The notes: generated from the letters alone by a model not told the origin. A stretch of DNA of 57,220 bases from an uncultured Clostridia bacterium (GCA_934457145.1 CAKSHP010000013.1:1-57220); one strand, 5' to 3'. Positions 33,969 to 42,922 are shown, counted from the first letter of the stretch. Program-made: numbers and translations.

Positions 33969-34745
33969 ATGGAAGCATATGCAAAAGTGATGAAAGCAAG
34001 AGATGCAAAAAGAATATCGAACTTGCAGATAATAAATAAAATTATAACGGATTTTACAGAGCTTCACGGGGACCGAAGGTTTGCCGATGACGGCGCAATC
34101 GTCGGAGGAATAGGGTATTTAAAAGATATGCCGGTTACCGTGATTGCAATGGAAAGAGGAAGCAGCGTTGAAGAAAGGCTGAAAAGAAATTTTGGCTGTC
34201 CGAGCCCGGAGGGGTATAGAAAAGCGCTCAGACTGATGAAACAGGCAGAAAAGTTTAACAGACCTGTTATATGCTTTATAAGCAGCTCGGGCGCATATTG
34301 CGGTATCGGTGCGGAGCAGCGCGGTCAGGGCGAGGCAATAGCTGAAAATCTTATGGAAATGATGACTCTTAAAACTCCCGTTATTTCTGTTGTAACAGGT
34401 GAGGGAGGCAGCGGCGGCGCATTGGCGCTCGGCGTGGCAGATAATGTGTTTATGCTTGAACATGCGGTTTATTCCGTTATTTCGCCTGAGGGGTGTGCAA
34501 GTATTTTGTGGAAAGATTCTTCAAAGGCAGCCGAGGCAGCCGAGGCGCTTCATCTTACGGCGCAGGATTTGTATAAATTCGGTGTGATTGAAAAGATAAT
34601 AGATGAAGACAACAAAACGGAAGATGAAATCTGCGAAAGACTGAAAAAAGAAATTTATAATGCGCTCGGCGTTTTTAAAACTATGAACATGAAACTTCTT
34701 TTGGACAAAAGATATAAAAAATACAGAGATATCGGAGCAATCTGA
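33969..34745 (+). CDS. accA: Acetyl-CoA carboxylase carboxyltransferase alpha subunit AccA
   Basis: 258 residues, somewhat shorter than the enterobacterial protein (about 319), typical of Firmicutes. Signatures: ELHGDRRFADDGAIVGGIG, GCPSPEGYRKALRLMKQAEKF, the oxyanion region GEGGSGGALALGVAD and SPEGCASILWKDSSKA. Last gene of the fab operon, 14 bp after accD with a clear AGAGGTGG SD. Confidence 0.95.
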   Translation: MEAYAKVMKARDAKRISNLQIINKIITDFTELHGDRRFADDGAIVGGIGYLKDMPVTVIAMERGSSVEERLKRNFGCPSPEGYRKALRLMKQAEKFNRPVICFISSSGAYCGIGAEQRGQGEAIAENLMEMMTLKTPVISVVTGEGGSGGALALGVADNVFMLEHAVYSVISPEGCASILWKDSSKAAEAAEALHLTAQDLYKFGVIEKIIDEDNKTEDEICERLKKEIYNALGVFKTMNMKLLLDKRYKKYRDIGAI

Positions 34746-34754
34746 TTATTTTAT

Positions 34755-34793
34755 AAAAAGGGAACCGCAGTAAAAATTACGGTTCCTTTTTTT
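34755..34793 (+). terminator. Terminator of the fab operon
   Basis: GGAACCG (34761-34767) pairs with CGGTTCC (34780-34786), flanked by an A-run and a T-run of seven. The right arm lies inside the last codons of the convergent AraC gene (KKEP and stop), so terminator and coding sequence share DNA. Confidence 0.85.
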
Positions 34794-35658
34794 GCTGCAT
34801 GTTTTTGCGAAGTCTGCTCGGAGTCACTTTATAAATGCTTTTAAAACGTTTTATAAAATAGTTTAAATTTTCAAAACCCGACATGTGCGCAATCTGCGAC
34901 ACATTTAAATTCGTTGTTTCCAAAAGGCGAAGCGCCATATAAATTCTGTGAGTCGTGATACATTCCAAAACGGTTTGACCCATTTCTTCTTTAAAGAGGT
35001 GTGCGAGGCGGCTTTCACTGATGTTTACCGCTTTTGCAACATCACTGACTTTAATTTTGCGGCTTGCGTTCTGGGTTATAAAATCGGTGGCTTCTTTTAT
35101 TTTAACAAGTCGTTTTGAGCTTATAATGTTTGAAACTTCTGTTTTTGATGTTTGATAATTTCGCATAAGGTAGGCGGTAAGCTCATATAAAAGACCGGTT
35201 TTGGCGGTTTTTGAGTATTTATCATTTCTTATGATTTCACTTTTTAATATTGAAAAAATATTTTGAATATATTGATCGTTTGCAATAAAATTTTTAAAGC
35301 AGGGAAAAATATTTTGGCTTTCATCGGCTGAAAAAAAGTATGGCGAAAAAACGGCAAATATATAATCAACGTTTTTTGAAAGTCTTATTCCGCTGTGCAG
35401 TTCGTTGGAATTTATTATTACAGCGTCGCCGGGCGATACAATATAGTCCGTATTGCCGATAGTGATCTGAGCCTTGCCGGAAAGCGGAAGCCATATTTCC
35501 GTATCGGGGTGCCAGTGGTTTAAAAATATAATGTCGGAGTTTGGATTTAAAACGTCCGGACTAAAGCATACCTTTGCCGGAATGTTCATGTCGCTGTAGG
35601 CATATATTTCAAAAAAACCGTGGTTATAAGGCATGTTTTGCAAAAAAATCCTCCCCAT
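34777..35658 (-). CDS. AraC-family transcription regulator
   Basis: 293 residues. N-terminal cupin (LNHWHPDTEIWLPLSGKAQITIG), C-terminal double helix-turn-helix with ATDFITQNASRKIKVSDVAKAVNISESRLAHLFKEEMG and the signature MSGFENLNYFIKRFKSIYKVTPSRLRK. It diverges from the secreted lyase-like gene at 35805, and the shared 146-bp region holds a direct repeat (35706-35736) that could be its operator. Its last codons overlap the fab terminator. Confidence 0.9.
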   Translation of the reverse strand: MGRIFLQNMPYNHGFFEIYAYSDMNIPAKVCFSPDVLNPNSDIIFLNHWHPDTEIWLPLSGKAQITIGNTDYIVSPGDAVIINSNELHSGIRLSKNVDYIFAVFSPYFFSADESQNIFPCFKNFIANDQYIQNIFSILKSEIIRNDKYSKTAKTGLLYELTAYLMRNYQTSKTEVSNIISSKRLVKIKEATDFITQNASRKIKVSDVAKAVNISESRLAHLFKEEMGQTVLECITTHRIYMALRLLETTNLNVSQIAHMSGFENLNYFIKRFKSIYKVTPSRLRKNMQQKKEP

Positions 35659-35705
35659 TTCTTTTTTATTTATTTTATCACTTTGTTACAAATAAGTCAA
35701 TTAAA

Positions 35706-35736
35706 ACAGCAGAAAAAGTATAATATACAGCAGAAA
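35706..35736. promoter_or_regulatory. Direct repeat, candidate AraC-type operator
   Basis: ACAGCAGAAA occurs exactly twice, at 35706-35715 and 35727-35736, a 21-bp (two helical turns) offset. A TATAAT (35719-35724) lies between them. The position between the AraC regulator and its divergent neighbour, together with the two-turn spacing, is typical of AraC-family sites. Confidence 0.6.
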
Positions 35737-35804
35737 TGTATATAGAAAATTGTATGTTTATATGTTAAAATTAATTAAACACTATTTCATGGGAGGTTTT
35801 AAAA

Positions 35805-38780
35805 ATGAAAAAAATTTTAAGCTTTTTGCTTGCGGCGGCAGTTTTTTTAACAACCTGTGCAGTGCCGGTTTTTGCCGAGGACGCAAGCAGAATACTTTAC
35901 TACAATGATTTTGAGATTGATGCTGCGCACAATGCGGGACTTTCGCTTAATTCAAACACTATTGAAATTGAAGAAGACAAAGCAAAGGGCAGCAGTGTGC
36001 TTAAGTTTAAAACTCCGGATAACGGCGTCAGAGACGACGCTTTCTGGCAGCCGAATGTGAATAATGAGAAGTTTAAAAATCTTGTTATTTCAATGGAAAT
36101 TTCAACACAGGGACAAACTCCTATAATTGATATCGTTATAGCAGACGCTGCGGGAACGCGTTTTCAGATAGGCAGAGTTGAAAAGAACAGCAATTTGCTT
36201 GACGCAGACGGCGCCATTGTCGGCACGGTTGAAAAAGGAAAGTATCACAAGCTTTCATATGTGCTTGATTTTAACAAAAAAACTTATGACACTTATTTAG
36301 ATAAACGAAACATCGGAAAAAAACAGCCGATAAGAGGTATTGATTTTGATGTTTCATGGATAAGACTTTATATGGAGCGTTTTGCGGAAGGAACATTTTT
36401 GGTTGATAATTTTGCTGTTTACGAAGGCGATAAGGTTCGCGATATTACAAAAGAAGCCGAGGCTCTTCCCAAACCTATTCCGATGATCGGACCTATAACA
36501 CCGGGTTCGGGAAAAATGTATGAAATAGATTATGCTGATATGTCTAAAACGGACGGCGGCGTTGCGCTGTTGTTAGACAGCAAAAAAGCATATGCAAAAG
36601 GCGAGCTTACGGAAACGGACGTTGCACCGCTTGTTTTAAATAACCGCACTCTTGTTCCGGTAAGATTTATTTCGGAAAATTTCGGAGCGGATGTTTCGTG
36701 GAATGCGGATGAAAAGAAAGTAACGGTTAAGGGTGAAAAAACTATTGAGCTTACAATAGATGATCCTAAAATAGTTATCGACGGTTCCGAGCAGGCTCTT
36801 GATGCTGCGGCGGTTGTTGTTGATAACCGCACAATGCTTCCGCTGCGCGCGCTGTGTGAAGCGCTCGGGAAAAACGTTTTCTGGGATGAAAGAGGCGTTA
36901 TACTCATAACAGAAAAGGAATTGGATGAAAATAAAGATAAAAGACTGATAACCGCGATGTACGGTTATTTAAAAACCGGAAAGCTGGCATTAAATTACGC
37001 TGCGGCGCCGCAGTTTGATAAAGAGGTTGCTAAGGAGGCGTTTGACGCTCAGGATTTTGATTTTTCGGCAGTCAGCGGAAACACAACATATTCGTTTACG
37101 GCTTCCAAAGCGCTTTATTATTTAACGCTTATGACGCATCTTGATGAAACGGCGGTTTCACCGGACGGAAGCAAAAAAGCAAAGGACGAGGCTTTGCGCC
37201 GCATACGTGATTTAACGAGCGGAGGCAAAGAGCCTTACGCATGCGTCGGACCATATTGGAGCCATGCCGTTGTGGCGGCGTCGCTTGCGCTTGCAAAAAA
37301 TACGCCTGCTATATACTCGTCTTTAACCGATAAAGAAAAAGACCGCTGCGACTGGCTTATGCGCGCGCTTGCCGTGGCAGGAAACTGGGGATTTAACGAT
37401 TGCAATAATTATACAACAGGAGTTGACTTAAAGGGAAACTTTGCAAAGCAGTGGAATCCAAACTACAGAAACACATACTTAAATGTTGTTTTAAGCGCTG
37501 CAATGTATTTCGGTGCAGATGAACTTGACAAAATATATGAAAGTTTTTCATATGACGAATATATTGAAAAGTTTGAAGAATACGGTTATAAAAATATTAT
37601 TGCCACATGGTCTGTTGCCGGAAAAGACGCAATGGAAAAAGGCGGAGAAGTGAAACTGACAACAGGGCAGAGCGGAGGAACGGGAAAAGGCGTTAAACAA
37701 AAGTTTACCTATAACGGAAACGGTCTTGACAGTATAGACAAAATTTTCGACGAGCTTGAAAATTATACTTACGGGGCAGTGTGCCAGGATAAATACGGTT
37801 CTCCCGACGGTGCGTATTATTGCTATATCATAAGCGGAGCCGAAACTCCATATGCCGGCTACAACGGTATGATGTTTGAATTTGCGGCAACGGGACGAAG
37901 CAGCGCGGGATACTGTTATGACTCGCTCTTTATTGTAAACTCCATGCTTGCAAACTTTAAACTTTTGTATGGATATGATTCAACAAAAGACTGGCAAAAA
38001 AATCTTGACTCGCTTATGTATGTCGGAAATGAAGACTTTTTCTTTAAAGCACAGGAGGGATATTACGGTTATTCGTCAAACGGCGGTCCGGCAAAATATT
38101 TCGACTATTCGGGCGGCAGAGCGCTTAGGATGGATAAAGATATTTGGAGAAATTTCCACTGTATGGGAAATGAAAAAATAGTAACGGGTACAGATCCGAA
38201 TCCGCCGGCTGTCAGCGTTTTGCCTTCGCCTGCGGCAGAACCTAAAGACGGCATAACAAAAGCGCCCGATGGTGCTACCTTGCCGACAAAGGTTACAATA
38301 GCGGGAAACTTTCCGAAAGAGAGTGCGATAAGCATCGGAAGCTTTAAAGAGAAATTTGACTGCGAGTTTGATTTGGTTTTTGACAGCGAGGTTAACGGCA
38401 AAGAATTCGACGGCGTTATTATTCACGACGGCAGCATATCACTTGACAAACCAACGGGATTTACAATTGCAAACACCGCAATACAGTTTAGCGGCGGAAG
38501 AATAAATGTAAGAGACGGCGGAAAATATTATCAGACAAAGTTCCCTGTTGCTCCGAATTACCGCTATCATATCCGCATGAGCGCCGACGTTAAAAAGAAA
38601 ACCTACAGCGTTTGGATTACACCGACTTATCCGACTGCGGACAGCGAGCAGATAGCTGCAAACGCAGTTGAGTTCAGGCTCGGTGCAAGAAAGATTGATG
38701 ATATCGGTTGCCTTGTGCCGGTTGTTGTATCAGACAAAGGCACGTATTGGATTGAAAATTATAAATGCAGCGGAAAATAA
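35805..38780 (+). CDS. Secreted stalk-domain protein with lyase-like central domain
   Basis: 991 residues with a signal peptide (cleavage near VFA at 23-25). Residues about 28-205 resemble a LamG/concanavalin-like beta-sandwich. Residues about 253-370 are a stalk (copper amine oxidase N-like) domain: NNRTLVPVRFISENFGADVSW and NRTMLPLRALCEALGKNVFW. Residues about 375-800 are helix-rich with repeated Trp/Tyr-containing segments (WSHAVVAASLALAKN, WNPNYRNTYLNVVLSAAMYFG), like the alpha/alpha toroid of polysaccharide lyases. Residues about 825-991 form a second LamG-like module. Catalytic residues cannot be assigned. Probably extracellular polysaccharide breakdown under the divergent AraC regulator. 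SD GGGAGG. Confidence 0.75.
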   Translation: MKKILSFLLAAAVFLTTCAVPVFAEDASRILYYNDFEIDAAHNAGLSLNSNTIEIEEDKAKGSSVLKFKTPDNGVRDDAFWQPNVNNEKFKNLVISMEISTQGQTPIIDIVIADAAGTRFQIGRVEKNSNLLDADGAIVGTVEKGKYHKLSYVLDFNKKTYDTYLDKRNIGKKQPIRGIDFDVSWIRLYMERFAEGTFLVDNFAVYEGDKVRDITKEAEALPKPIPMIGPITPGSGKMYEIDYADMSKTDGGVALLLDSKKAYAKGELTETDVAPLVLNNRTLVPVRFISENFGADVSWNADEKKVTVKGEKTIELTIDDPKIVIDGSEQALDAAAVVVDNRTMLPLRALCEALGKNVFWDERGVILITEKELDENKDKRLITAMYGYLKTGKLALNYAAAPQFDKEVAKEAFDAQDFDFSAVSGNTTYSFTASKALYYLTLMTHLDETAVSPDGSKKAKDEALRRIRDLTSGGKEPYACVGPYWSHAVVAASLALAKNTPAIYSSLTDKEKDRCDWLMRALAVAGNWGFNDCNNYTTGVDLKGNFAKQWNPNYRNTYLNVVLSAAMYFGADELDKIYESFSYDEYIEKFEEYGYKNIIATWSVAGKDAMEKGGEVKLTTGQSGGTGKGVKQKFTYNGNGLDSIDKIFDELENYTYGAVCQDKYGSPDGAYYCYIISGAETPYAGYNGMMFEFAATGRSSAGYCYDSLFIVNSMLANFKLLYGYDSTKDWQKNLDSLMYVGNEDFFFKAQEGYYGYSSNGGPAKYFDYSGGRALRMDKDIWRNFHCMGNEKIVTGTDPNPPAVSVLPSPAAEPKDGITKAPDGATLPTKVTIAGNFPKESAISIGSFKEKFDCEFDLVFDSEVNGKEFDGVIIHDGSISLDKPTGFTIANTAIQFSGGRINVRDGGKYYQTKFPVAPNYRYHIRMSADVKKKTYSVWITPTYPTADSEQIAANAVEFRLGARKIDDIGCLVPVVVSDKGTYWIENYKCSGK

Positions 38781-38812
38781 AAAAAAGTTAAATTGTATCG
38801 GCAAGTTTAAAT

Positions 38813-38863
38813 AAAAAAAACAAACTGCGTTCTGCAAAAAAAGCGGAGCGCAGTTTGTTTTTT
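38813..38863. terminator. Bidirectional terminator between the secreted protein and ppk genes
   Basis: CAAACTGCG pairs with CGCAGTTTG, flanked by runs of A and T, with a smaller CTGC/GCGG pairing inside the loop. It ends inside the ppk stop codon. Confidence 0.85.
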
Positions 38864-40934
38864 ATTTTACGGCAGCCTCATATGCATCGTCAAAAAACTT
38901 TTCCTGACTGTTTAAAGGAGGAATGTCATTTTTTTGTGTTTCATATGTTCCGTTTGGCATTTGCCTCTTTGCTTTAACATTATCCGAAAGCATAACCGAA
39001 AACATCCTTCTTATGCGAGTTTTTAGTTTTTCATCGTAAATAGGCGCTGCAACTTCAACCCGGCGCAGAGTGTTTCTTGTCATGAAATCGGCAGAGGAGA
39101 TGTAAATTTTATCATTGTTTTCACAGCCGAAAATATAAATTCTTGAATGTTCCAAAAATCTGCCGACTATGCTTAGTATGCGGATATTGTCGGTTTTATT
39201 TTCTATACCGCTTTGCAAACAGCAAATTCCCCGCACAATCATGTCTATTTTAACGCCTGCTTCGGAGGCTTCTGCAAGCTTGTTTATAATTTTTTTGTCG
39301 GTAAGGGAATTAAGCTTTAAACCTATATATGCGTTTTCGCCGTTTTGAGCTTTTTTGATTTCCGCGTCAATCATTTTAATAACCGGAGTTTGCAGACAAT
39401 TTGGCGCAACCAGAAGCTCGTTTGTTTTAACAACCGTATTTCCCAAAAGAATTTCGTGAAACACATCAAGTGCCTCTGAACCGATTTGGGGGTTTGCGGT
39501 TATAAGCGAAAGGTCAGTATAAAGTTTTGCCGTTTTCTCGTTATAGTTACCGGTGCCGACCTGGGTTATATACTGTATTGTATCGCCTGATTTTCTTGTT
39601 ATAAGGCAAAGCTTTGAATGTACTTTTAATCCTTCTATTCCGTAAACAACATGGCAGCCGGCATCTTCTAAGCGGCGGCTCCATTTTATGTTGTTAGCTT
39701 CGTCGAAACGGGCCTGAAGCTCAACTAACACGTCTACTAGTTTTCCGTTTTCGCTTGCCAGCGCCAGAGCCTCAACGACCTTTGAATTTTTGGCAAGTCT
39801 GTAAAGTGTCATGCGTATGGAAATAACGTTTTCATCATTTGCCGCCTCAAAGAGCATATTTAAAAATGTGTTCATGCTCTCATAAGGATAAGATAAAAGA
39901 ACGTCATGGTCTAAAATCTGATCAATTATCGGATGCGAATTATCAACCGCCGGTGACGGCTGGGGAATTCTTTTGGGATACACAAGCGAAGCATCCTTTC
40001 GAAGCATATCTTCTATATCAAACAAGAATGAAAGGTCGAGCGGCGTTTTTGAATAAAAAACGTGTTTTGCCTCAAGCGTGCAGTGTTTACAAAGCTTTTC
40101 AAGCATTTCAGGCGAAAGATTTTGCGTCAGCTCCATTCTTACCGGGGCAAGCTTGCGGCGCAGTTTTACAACCTGCTCCATCTGGTCGCGGTAGTTTAAA
40201 TCTTCGTCATACACTTTGCTTACGTCTATATCTGCGTTTCTGGTTATTCTAAGCAACGACTTTTCTTTGATTTTGTATCCTTTAAATGCTTTTGACATAA
40301 AATGCAAAATAAGCTCTTCCGAAAGAACATATGCGCCGTCTTCTTCGGCAAGCGGTATAAGACGGCCGATTATGTCGCTGCAACAGGAAATTATGCCGAT
40401 TTTTTCTTTTTTGCCCTTTGACGAAAGATTTGCAAGCGCATAAATTTCCAGTCCTTTTAAAAACGGAAACGGTTGCTTTCTTCCTACTATCATAACGGAC
40501 AGCAGAGGCATAACTTCTTTTAAAAAGTATTTTTCAAGCGCAGAAACGCTTTTTTTATTTAATTCTTTTATCTTAACGAGTTTGACGCCGTGTTTTTTAA
40601 CAAGGCTCATAACGTGTTTATATGTTTTGTCCTTTGTTTCGTTCAGCCTTGCGGTTTCTTCTAAAATTGCATCGATTTGTTCCTGGGCGGTCATATTTGT
40701 TTTGTTGTCGCATTTTGGATTGTTTAAAAGCTTTTGATCCTCCAGAGAACCAACGCGAACCATGAAAAACTCGTCAAGATTTGACTGGTATATTGAAATA
40801 AACGACAAGCGCTCGCAAAGAGGAACGTTTATATCCTGTGCCTGCTGCAAAACGCGTTCGTTAAATTTCAGCCATGAAAGCTCGCGGTTAATGTATATAT
40901 TGGGTGTGTTTTTGGCCTCATCGCTTTTATGCAT
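38862..40934 (-). CDS. ppk: Polyphosphate kinase PPK1
   Basis: 690 residues from ATG 40934 (MHKSDEAKNTPNIYINRELSWLKFNERVL), 8 nt after the SD AGAGGA. N domain with the NRELSWL.FN.RVL signature; the core has the phosphorylated His in VHSKLCLI and YITQVGTGNYNEKTAKLYTDLSL. A second conserved part reads DMIVRGICCLQ, with SADFMTRNTLRRVEVA near the C-terminus. It reversibly polymerises the gamma-phosphate of ATP into polyphosphate. It lies 41 bp downstream of pfkA on the same strand, so probably co-transcribed. Confidence 0.96.
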   Translation of the reverse strand: MHKSDEAKNTPNIYINRELSWLKFNERVLQQAQDINVPLCERLSFISIYQSNLDEFFMVRVGSLEDQKLLNNPKCDNKTNMTAQEQIDAILEETARLNETKDKTYKHVMSLVKKHGVKLVKIKELNKKSVSALEKYFLKEVMPLLSVMIVGRKQPFPFLKGLEIYALANLSSKGKKEKIGIISCCSDIIGRLIPLAEEDGAYVLSEELILHFMSKAFKGYKIKEKSLLRITRNADIDVSKVYDEDLNYRDQMEQVVKLRRKLAPVRMELTQNLSPEMLEKLCKHCTLEAKHVFYSKTPLDLSFLFDIEDMLRKDASLVYPKRIPQPSPAVDNSHPIIDQILDHDVLLSYPYESMNTFLNMLFEAANDENVISIRMTLYRLAKNSKVVEALALASENGKLVDVLVELQARFDEANNIKWSRRLEDAGCHVVYGIEGLKVHSKLCLITRKSGDTIQYITQVGTGNYNEKTAKLYTDLSLITANPQIGSEALDVFHEILLGNTVVKTNELLVAPNCLQTPVIKMIDAEIKKAQNGENAYIGLKLNSLTDKKIINKLAEASEAGVKIDMIVRGICCLQSGIENKTDNIRILSIVGRFLEHSRIYIFGCENNDKIYISSADFMTRNTLRRVEVAAPIYDEKLKTRIRRMFSVMLSDNVKAKRQMPNGTYETQKNDIPPLNSQEKFFDDAYEAAVK

Positions 40935-40975
40935 AACATAAGTCCTCTTTTCAAAAAATTTGCAGACATGAAAAA

Positions 40976-42055
40976 TCAGTCGCCGAAACAAATTCCAACC
41001 TCTTTTGCCTGATTAAGCATATCGCAGTCATGCGGAACAAGCTTTAATTTTCCGGCGGTTTCCGAAAGTGCAACGGGCACAAGCGTGTTTGCCTTAACTG
41101 CCACCATTTTGCCGAAATTGCCTTCCATTATGAGTTTTGCCGCCATTGCTCCGAGACGTGTTGATAAAACCCTGTCGTATGGATTCGGTTCGCCGCCGCG
41201 CTGGGTGTGGCCCGGAACGGTTATTCTGACCTCCTGACCGGTTTTTTTGGATAAAATATCTGCAAGCTCATATGAAACGGAGGGGTAGGGGCTTTGTTTT
41301 CTTTTCTTTTTTAATTCCTGTTTATCCAAAATGCTGTCTTCTTTAGAGATTGCGCCCTCTGCAACGGCAATTATGGAAAAACGCTTTTTTTGTTCATAAC
41401 GCTTTTTTAGCGCTAAAGTAATTTTATTTATATCATATGGTATTTCAGGAATTAAAATTACATCGGCGCCTCCGGCAATTCCGGCGTTTAAAGTTATCCA
41501 TCCGGTTTTATGGCCCATAACCTCAACGATAAAAATTCTGCCGTGAGAAGCGGCGGTGGTGTGTATGCAGTCTATTGCGCGGGTTGCAATGTCAACTGCG
41601 CTTTGAAATCCGAATGTCATGTCCGTGCCCCATAAGTCGTTATCTATTGTTTTGGGCAGTGTTATAATATTTAAGCCTTCTTGTGAAAGAAGGTTTGCGG
41701 TTTTATGAGAGCCGTTGCCGCCGAGAACAACAAGACAGTCGAGGTTGTTTTTTTTGTAGTTTTCTTTCATAGCCTCGATTTTGTTTGTTCCGTCCGCAGC
41801 GGGAATCTGCATCTTTTTAAACGGCTGGCGGGAGGTTCCCAAAATTGTTCCGCCGACGGTTAAAATACCGGAAAAATCGGATTCTTTCATTTTTTTGAAA
41901 TTATTATATATAAGCCCTTTATAACCTTCTGAAAATCCGTAGATTTCAATGTTTTCAATGTTGTTGTAAAGTGCTTTTGCAACTCCGCGCATTGCGGCGT
42001 TTAAGCTCTGACAGTCGCCTCCGCTTGTTAAAATACCAACTCTTTTTATCTTCAT
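40976..42055 (-). CDS. pfkA: 6-phosphofructokinase
   Basis: 359 residues. The N-terminal GILTSGGDCQSLNAAMRG contains the phosphate-binding loop; PKTIDNDLWGTDMTFGFQSAV holds the catalytic Asp; EVMGHKTGW and PGHTQRGGEPNPYDR follow. The usual GGDGS nucleotide motif reads GGNGS, with Gly at the position that normally selects ATP over pyrophosphate. This long form is common in Clostridia. It starts an operon with ppk. Phosphoryl donor not proven: ATP is likely, pyrophosphate less so. Confidence 0.92.
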   Translation of the reverse strand: MKIKRVGILTSGGDCQSLNAAMRGVAKALYNNIENIEIYGFSEGYKGLIYNNFKKMKESDFSGILTVGGTILGTSRQPFKKMQIPAADGTNKIEAMKENYKKNNLDCLVVLGGNGSHKTANLLSQEGLNIITLPKTIDNDLWGTDMTFGFQSAVDIATRAIDCIHTTAASHGRIFIVEVMGHKTGWITLNAGIAGGADVILIPEIPYDINKITLALKKRYEQKKRFSIIAVAEGAISKEDSILDKQELKKKRKQSPYPSVSYELADILSKKTGQEVRITVPGHTQRGGEPNPYDRVLSTRLGAMAAKLIMEGNFGKMVAVKANTLVPVALSETAGKLKLVPHDCDMLNQAKEVGICFGD

Positions 42056-42171
42056 AAACCTTCACGGCCTTTCTGCTTGGAAAATAACATTAACTTTTAT
42101 AAACAGTATACCACAAAAATACATATTTAACAAGAAAATATGTATTAATAATATGTTAAAACTTTGTAAAA

Positions 42172-42573
42172 TCAATATTTTTTTGAAAGCACTATATAAC
42201 TTATATAATACAAAAGAATAATTGTGCAAATGCTTAAGCTGCATGCTATGCTCAGTTCGGGCTTGTTTATAAATCTGAAAACGAATATAAAAATTGCATT
42301 TATAAAAACGAAAAGATATCCGGCATATGCCCATGCCTTTGTTGAAAGGTATTTATTGCGTTCATCATTTTGAAAGGTGTCAACCTTTTCTTTATATTCT
42401 TTGTTTGTGGCATATCTTATGTGGCGGATAAGCTGCAAAATGCCGACGATTACTAAAGCAAATCCGAAACTGTTGTAAAACTCGGGAAGCTTTCCTAAAA
42501 AATACATGGCGATTAAAATTGCTCCGAGCACAATCCAAAAAAGACTTAAAAATATTTTTTTACTGTATTTCAT
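42172..42573 (-). CDS. Small membrane protein paired with an XRE regulator
   Basis: 133 residues, four predicted membrane helices (about 8-25, 34-50, 85-102, 108-130) and a charged middle loop (HIRYATNKEYKEKVDTFQNDERNKYLSTKAWAY). I recall no precise family name; short integral membrane proteins with an ERN loop next to an XRE regulator are common in Clostridia and Bacilli. It is 12 bp downstream of the regulator, on the same transcript. Function unknown. Confidence 0.7.
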   Translation of the reverse strand: MKYSKKIFLSLFWIVLGAILIAMYFLGKLPEFYNSFGFALVIVGILQLIRHIRYATNKEYKEKVDTFQNDERNKYLSTKAWAYAGYLFVFINAIFIFVFRFINKPELSIACSLSICTIILLYYISYIVLSKKY

Positions 42574-42585
42574 GTTAAATCCTCC

Positions 42586-42786
42586 TCAATTATCTTCTTC
42601 AAAAATAAACATATCTTCAATTGTCATATTAAAATACTGCGCAATTTTATGCGCCAAAAGTATGGAAGGGTTATACCTTCCTGTTTCAAGAGAGCTTATC
42701 GTTTGCCTTGAAACGCCCATGGCTTTGGCAAAGTCCTCCTGACGTATGCCGCGCTTCTTGCGGATTTCTTCAATTTTGTTTTTCAA
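42586..42786 (-). CDS. XRE-family transcription regulator (YozG/Cro-like)
   Basis: 66 residues, essentially one helix-turn-helix: RKKRGIRQEDFAKAMGVSRQTISSLETGRYNPS, followed by LAHKIAQYFNMTIEDMFIFEED. The start is TTG at 42786, 7 nt after a strong AGGAGG. It probably represses itself and the co-transcribed membrane protein gene; a perfect 9+4+9 palindrome lies 28 bp upstream (42814-42835). Confidence 0.92.
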   Translation of the reverse strand: MKNKIEEIRKKRGIRQEDFAKAMGVSRQTISSLETGRYNPSILLAHKIAQYFNMTIEDMFIFEEDN

Positions 42787-42813
42787 ATAAAAGCCTCCTT
42801 TTTTATTATTAAT

Positions 42814-42835
42814 AATGTAAAATGTGTTTTACATT
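42814..42835. promoter_or_regulatory. Palindrome upstream of the XRE regulator, candidate operator
   Basis: AATGTAAAA-TGTG-TTTTACATT is a perfect inverted repeat. A further TTTTACAT occurs about 40 bp farther on, before the promoter of the HD gene. Location and symmetry fit an autorepression site. Confidence 0.55.
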
Positions 42836-42893
42836 TGTAATATAACACAGTTAAAACAAAATGTCAAGTTTATTTTACATAAAAATTTTAATA

Positions 42894-42922
42894 TTGACAA
42901 TAAACAAGAATTGTATTATATT
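42894..42922 (+). promoter_or_regulatory. Sigma-A promoter of the HD-domain gene
   Basis: Perfect TTGACA (42894-42899), 17-bp spacer, TATATT (42917-42922), 25 bp before the start codon. Confidence 0.75.
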
